NCBI GenBank assembly: GCA_002794785.1 | Contig: NBBA01000006.1 | Coordinates: forward strand, 1,426,001 to 1,490,000 | Direction of reading: 5' to 3' | Origin: Coniferiporia sulphurascens | Taxonomy: Eukaryota > Basidiomycota > Agaricomycetes > Hymenochaetales > Hymenochaetaceae | DNA length: 64,000 nt | Part shown: positions 60,231-64,000 of the stretch, piece after piece | How the letters are laid out: the number at the start of each line of letters is the position of its first letter | Numbering within the stretch: the stretch's first letter is position 1 | Program-made: the position numbers and the translations under genes | The notes under the pieces: generated by a model | What the model was told of the DNA's origin: nothing | What the model saw: the letters and a program-made list of their open reading frames with translations, nothing else | The model's database searches: none

Positions 60231-63200
60231 GATTTTATACGTGACCCTCTAAGAATTTCTGCCTCGTCGGGAAGGCCTTTCCTGATCCCGAATATGTCTT
60301 TCCAAGAGGTGCAGGGTTGGGTCGAGCTTCAGCGAGACAGAAGGGAACGAGAGCCTGGTGGGGGATACGAAATCCCGCAACACAACTTCTTAAACTCCTG
60401 AAAAGACTTTGCCAGCATGCGAAACGAACGAGGGGCTACAAGCGAAGTATCGGATGATCGGCGTCGGTTTATTCCTGCCTCCGCGCTCCCACCCTTGGAG
60501 GACCCCGGGAAGGAAGGGCATCTGCCGTCCGACTACGGTATCGTCTCAAGTAGTCATGGTCCATGGGCGCTGTGATCGATATCTACATACATACCCTCAC
60601 AAAGAAGAAAAGAGATTGCGGTGCCATTTTTTGATCCTGTGAAACAAGGATTAATACGTCACACTATAGATAGTATTCCGTGCGTCAGTCGTGACTCGTG
60701 ATGTGTGACGCAAAACGAAAGCGACGCCACTCCCTCCTACTTTGTGCATTCGTGCGCCCCATTACATACATACAAGCACCTCGCCCAAACCTTGGGATCT
60801 CTTCTGAAAAGAAACACAACTCTTGATCTGCTTAGGTCTTTTCTCTTCTCCGGTCTATCGCGGCCTCAGTCCCGGCCTGACCTGAGTCCTTGGCAGCCCG
60901 AGACGCTCATTGTTGCCGTACTACCCTGTTATGGCTTACTTATTTGTCTGATGAAATAATTACCGGGGTTTTTTTAAGGCTTGTTCCGACATAAGTATGC
61001 GATCAGGGTTGATCCGGACTCTGCGCTTATCAAGGCAACCGAATAGTGACGCATTTTCCGCATTCCCACTCTGGCGCCCTTTGTACAATACATATAGACT
61101 GTCGATTTGAGCACCGGTTGACTCCAACGATCAGACGAAAGTTTTGTGCGCATACGCAGCACAAGGGTGACTTTCGACCCCCTTTAAGCCTGCGAACGGT
61201 GAGTATCGCTCTCATATTTTTTTCTTTCGAATGACCCGGGAGTTGTATTCTCCTTATTTGAGCGATTCATTTAGGCTAAACTGATGATAGCGATTATTTG
61301 GTCACGTTGCGTCCATTCAAGTGCACTCGTTTTGCAAAAAAAAAACTTTTCCGCGGCCAGATCTCGGAAAGAAAAACTAGCGGGTTGCTTTCAGCGCCTG
61401 TCCCAGACGTTCAACCTGTTCCTATTGGTTCGAATGAATTGGCGGTACCTGGGACCTTTTGACCAGGGTATGAAGCGTCCGATCTTCCGTTAATATCGGT
61501 CAATTCCTTGTCCCAACGGGTATCTCTGAGAACACCCTTCGAGGCTCGCAAGTCCCAACCGCCTACGGGCGCTTCCCCGGAATAACTTTGTAATTCCAGA
61601 CCACTGCTATGAGCGCCTTAGAAGCTTATAATCTGGTGACGGTATGTCCTCCACCAAGATACCCGTGACTACGGAGCAGTTTCAATATCCAATTGTTATC
61701 GATTAGATCTACCTACCCTCCCACACTGGGAAACGCGCGGAATTAATCAGGACGATGCAGATTTGGTACCCTCAACTATATAAGTACAAACAAGCCCGAA
61801 AGTCCGCAGATTTTCCCTCAAGCTATGGAAATTTTAGAAGGGGCATATAAACTTTATAGGCTATTGACCTTGTAACCAACAAAAAATGACATTTACCTGC
61901 AAAAGCATACAATCGAACGCCATAAGGCGGAACGAGCGGATCCCCGAGGAGTAATACTCACGATCCCATGACACTGCTTTATCGTGCTCGTAACTTTACG
62001 ATCCTCACAGTAATCGGTTCTTTCCGCAACTCTTCTGGTCGGGCGCGCTGGGCATTCAAATCTGCAGTCGAAGATGCTGCTAACTGCGTGGACTTCATGG
62101 TTGATGAACACATTAGAAGGTGCGAGGCGGCGCTTTTCGGTCTAATGAGCTTTATCGCCACCAAGTCCTGGGTAAAGTCCCTCCACTTCTAGCCCGAAGT
62201 CACTTAATGCTCAATAAAGTACAGATATCTTTCTGGGTTCTCGAGGGTACGGATCGAAAAATTGTTCATGAGAAAAGGCCACTACTTGGAAAGACCATTT
62301 GGCAAACTTCGAATCAATTTGATATATGTTATCCTTCCCACCGTCGATGCTGCCCCCCTATAACATCACCGCAAACTTTACTTTGGGGCTGGCTATCCCA
62401 CTCGCAGGCGTATTTGTGTCGAAAGGGGTACATCGAAAGGGGAATAATGATTCGCAGTATCCGCACACTGCGTTCTTCTCCATAAGGATACTCTTCCAGC
62501 CTTCCGGACCCTCTAATTGTGACTGTAGGCCGCCTCATTTTTGGGAAAGTCGTGTAGGCGGACCAAGTACGCTCACTCGTATCTTGTAATGGCAAATTGC
62601 GATCAATTTATGCGCGGGATCTATCATACTCGAGACGCCTGATCTAACCTATTTTTCCTATGCGCAATTACGGCATAAAGTCCCCATCTCGCCCTTGCTT
62701 GCTTGTGACATGAAGGCTGTTATGCAGGAAAACGTTCTAGTGTGTCACGATTACTAACATGCTCATGACTTTTCTACTTATGGCATACTTGAGAGGCAGT
62801 ACAGGGTACTGCTTCACAGGTACAGAATGAACGGCAAGTATTATTTTCGCGAGATGCCTGCGTAAACGGCGTACTTATTTCTATGTACTCTGTAAAGCAC
62901 TTCTGTGCGGGGCCTTCGCTTCGTCTTTAATGGCTGTACTTCTCTAGCTATTCCCATTTTTAGCCCAACATGACACTTGTTTACTTCTACACGGAACCTG
63001 CTCCACCCCTTATCGTTCTTATGCTCTGACCAGCAATGAGCAGAATGGTTCGATGCATCTTTCCAACTCTGGACTCAACCACTTCGTTTCCCGCTGGAAA
63101 GCCCGACTAAATCGAAGTAAAGAATATCTCTCACGGTACCTCCACCCTTCCATAGGATCGAGCTGTTCGTACTATTGATAACTCGTCTTTGACTGCAACT

Positions 63201-64000
63201 TGATTCCCCATCGAGAACGACTTCATTTCCTGTTGACAGTTAGGGGACAGACGCGGAGTATTTGCAGCCCCGAAAGACGCGCCGTCAGAACCAGCGAACC
63301 CGCTAAAACAAATCGATTCAAGCCAGTCTAATCGGTACTGGCTATGGACGGAATTCTGTTCGTAGATTCCGGTTGCAGTTAATACAAAGGGATCTATTCT
63401 GTAAACATAGACGTGCCTCGACTGGCCTTCTCGCTGCTTATCGTGGCGCAGGCGCCGTAATACCGTTGAATGCTTACTTCTATATTTCCGTTCGGGCTTG
63501 CTCAAACTGCGACACACTCAGGACCAGGTTCCCAGACGATGCAGAATAGCGGAGCTTAAGGGTGTCAGCGAAGCTCCTGAATATGGGTATTTTGGGAATA
63601 TGTTGACAGAATCTACCGCGTCGGCTAAGAATTCGATGTCAATAGGATTACCAAACATAGAGTGTATCCATTCGCATATTACGCTGGAGGGTGGGGGGAA
63701 TAAAAATGCATGACCCGCGCTGAGTGTAAAAGGAAAGGTGTCGATAAACTGTATCTTGAGACGCTTTAATACAACCGCACACTACGCACGAGTCAATGAG
63801 CCTGCGCCGGTGACATTACTCGGTTCTGGCCTTTTCTCGGGCCACATGTCCTCCTAATAAGAGCTGAAGGAACCGACCTAACACGGGCTTGCGTGTATAG
63901 ACCGCACTAACCAACGACTTACTGGGGTTGACATATATGTCAAGTAAGACATACTTTCAAGACAAATCCTCACTTTATATCGAGGAGATATTTATATGAC
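60231..64000. other. Long stretch without a recognisable gene
   Basis: Upstream of the P450 start. Only short frames with no recognisable motifs; the longest, 63131-63517 on the minus strand, has none. The nearest part (60231-60700) should hold the P450 promoter, but I see no convincing TATA box at a normal distance. Confidence 0.45.

Overview
The window looks like a nuclear segment of a filamentous basidiomycete, most likely an Agaricomycete. Genes carry short GT-AG introns of roughly 50-75 nt. A CYP63-type P450, phi-like glutathione S-transferases (GSTs) and a DUF6534 multi-span protein sit beside Plavaka/KDZ-type transposase, DUF6532 and Ty1/copia sequences, a typical Agaricomycete combination. 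All family names come from motif reading; no search was run.

Layout. 1-8.5 kb: no gene recognised. 8.5-9.5 kb: broken F-box-like gene. 11.06-12.8 kb (-): decayed EamA/DMT transporter. 15.07-15.93 kb: intact GST (GST-1). 17.44-20.96 kb: a duplicated unit made of an eroded TPR-like fragment plus intact GST-2, carrying a target-primed-type insertion of about 0.85 kb. 20.96-27.27 kb: a second such insertion, itself hit by a complete copia element (copy 1). 27.30-46.95 kb: a 19.65-kb island bounded by terminal inverted repeats, holding a broken Plavaka transposase, a split DUF6532 gene, a small lysine-rich gene, a large unknown accessory ORF and many later LTR insertions including copia copy 2. 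46.95-50.65 kb: the end of the first GST unit and the second unit (TPR-like fragment plus intact GST-3), with two solo copia LTRs. 51.58-52.96 kb (-): DUF6534 membrane protein. 54.65-55.50 kb: intact GST-4. 56.27-57.39 kb (-): proteasome beta-7 (Pre4). 57.74-60.23 kb (-): intact CYP63-like P450. 60.2-64 kb: nothing recognised.

How it fits together. The host genes suggest a detoxification neighbourhood: one oxidative P450 (phase I) and four GST paralogues (phase II) with identical four-exon structure, conserved Ser11 and TATA boxes 59-83 bp upstream of ATG. A tandem GST unit was opened by the island. Nesting gives a relative history: island inside the unit; a 1.35-kb TGTTAG...CTAACA element inside DUF6532; a solo LTR inside the transposase; copia copy 2 inside the accessory ORF; another solo LTR inside copia copy 2. 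Most insertions keep readable 5-bp target-site duplications. Nonsense codons across the mobile part are overwhelmingly TGA where the intact relative has CGA, pointing to CpG-to-TpG decay of silenced repeats.
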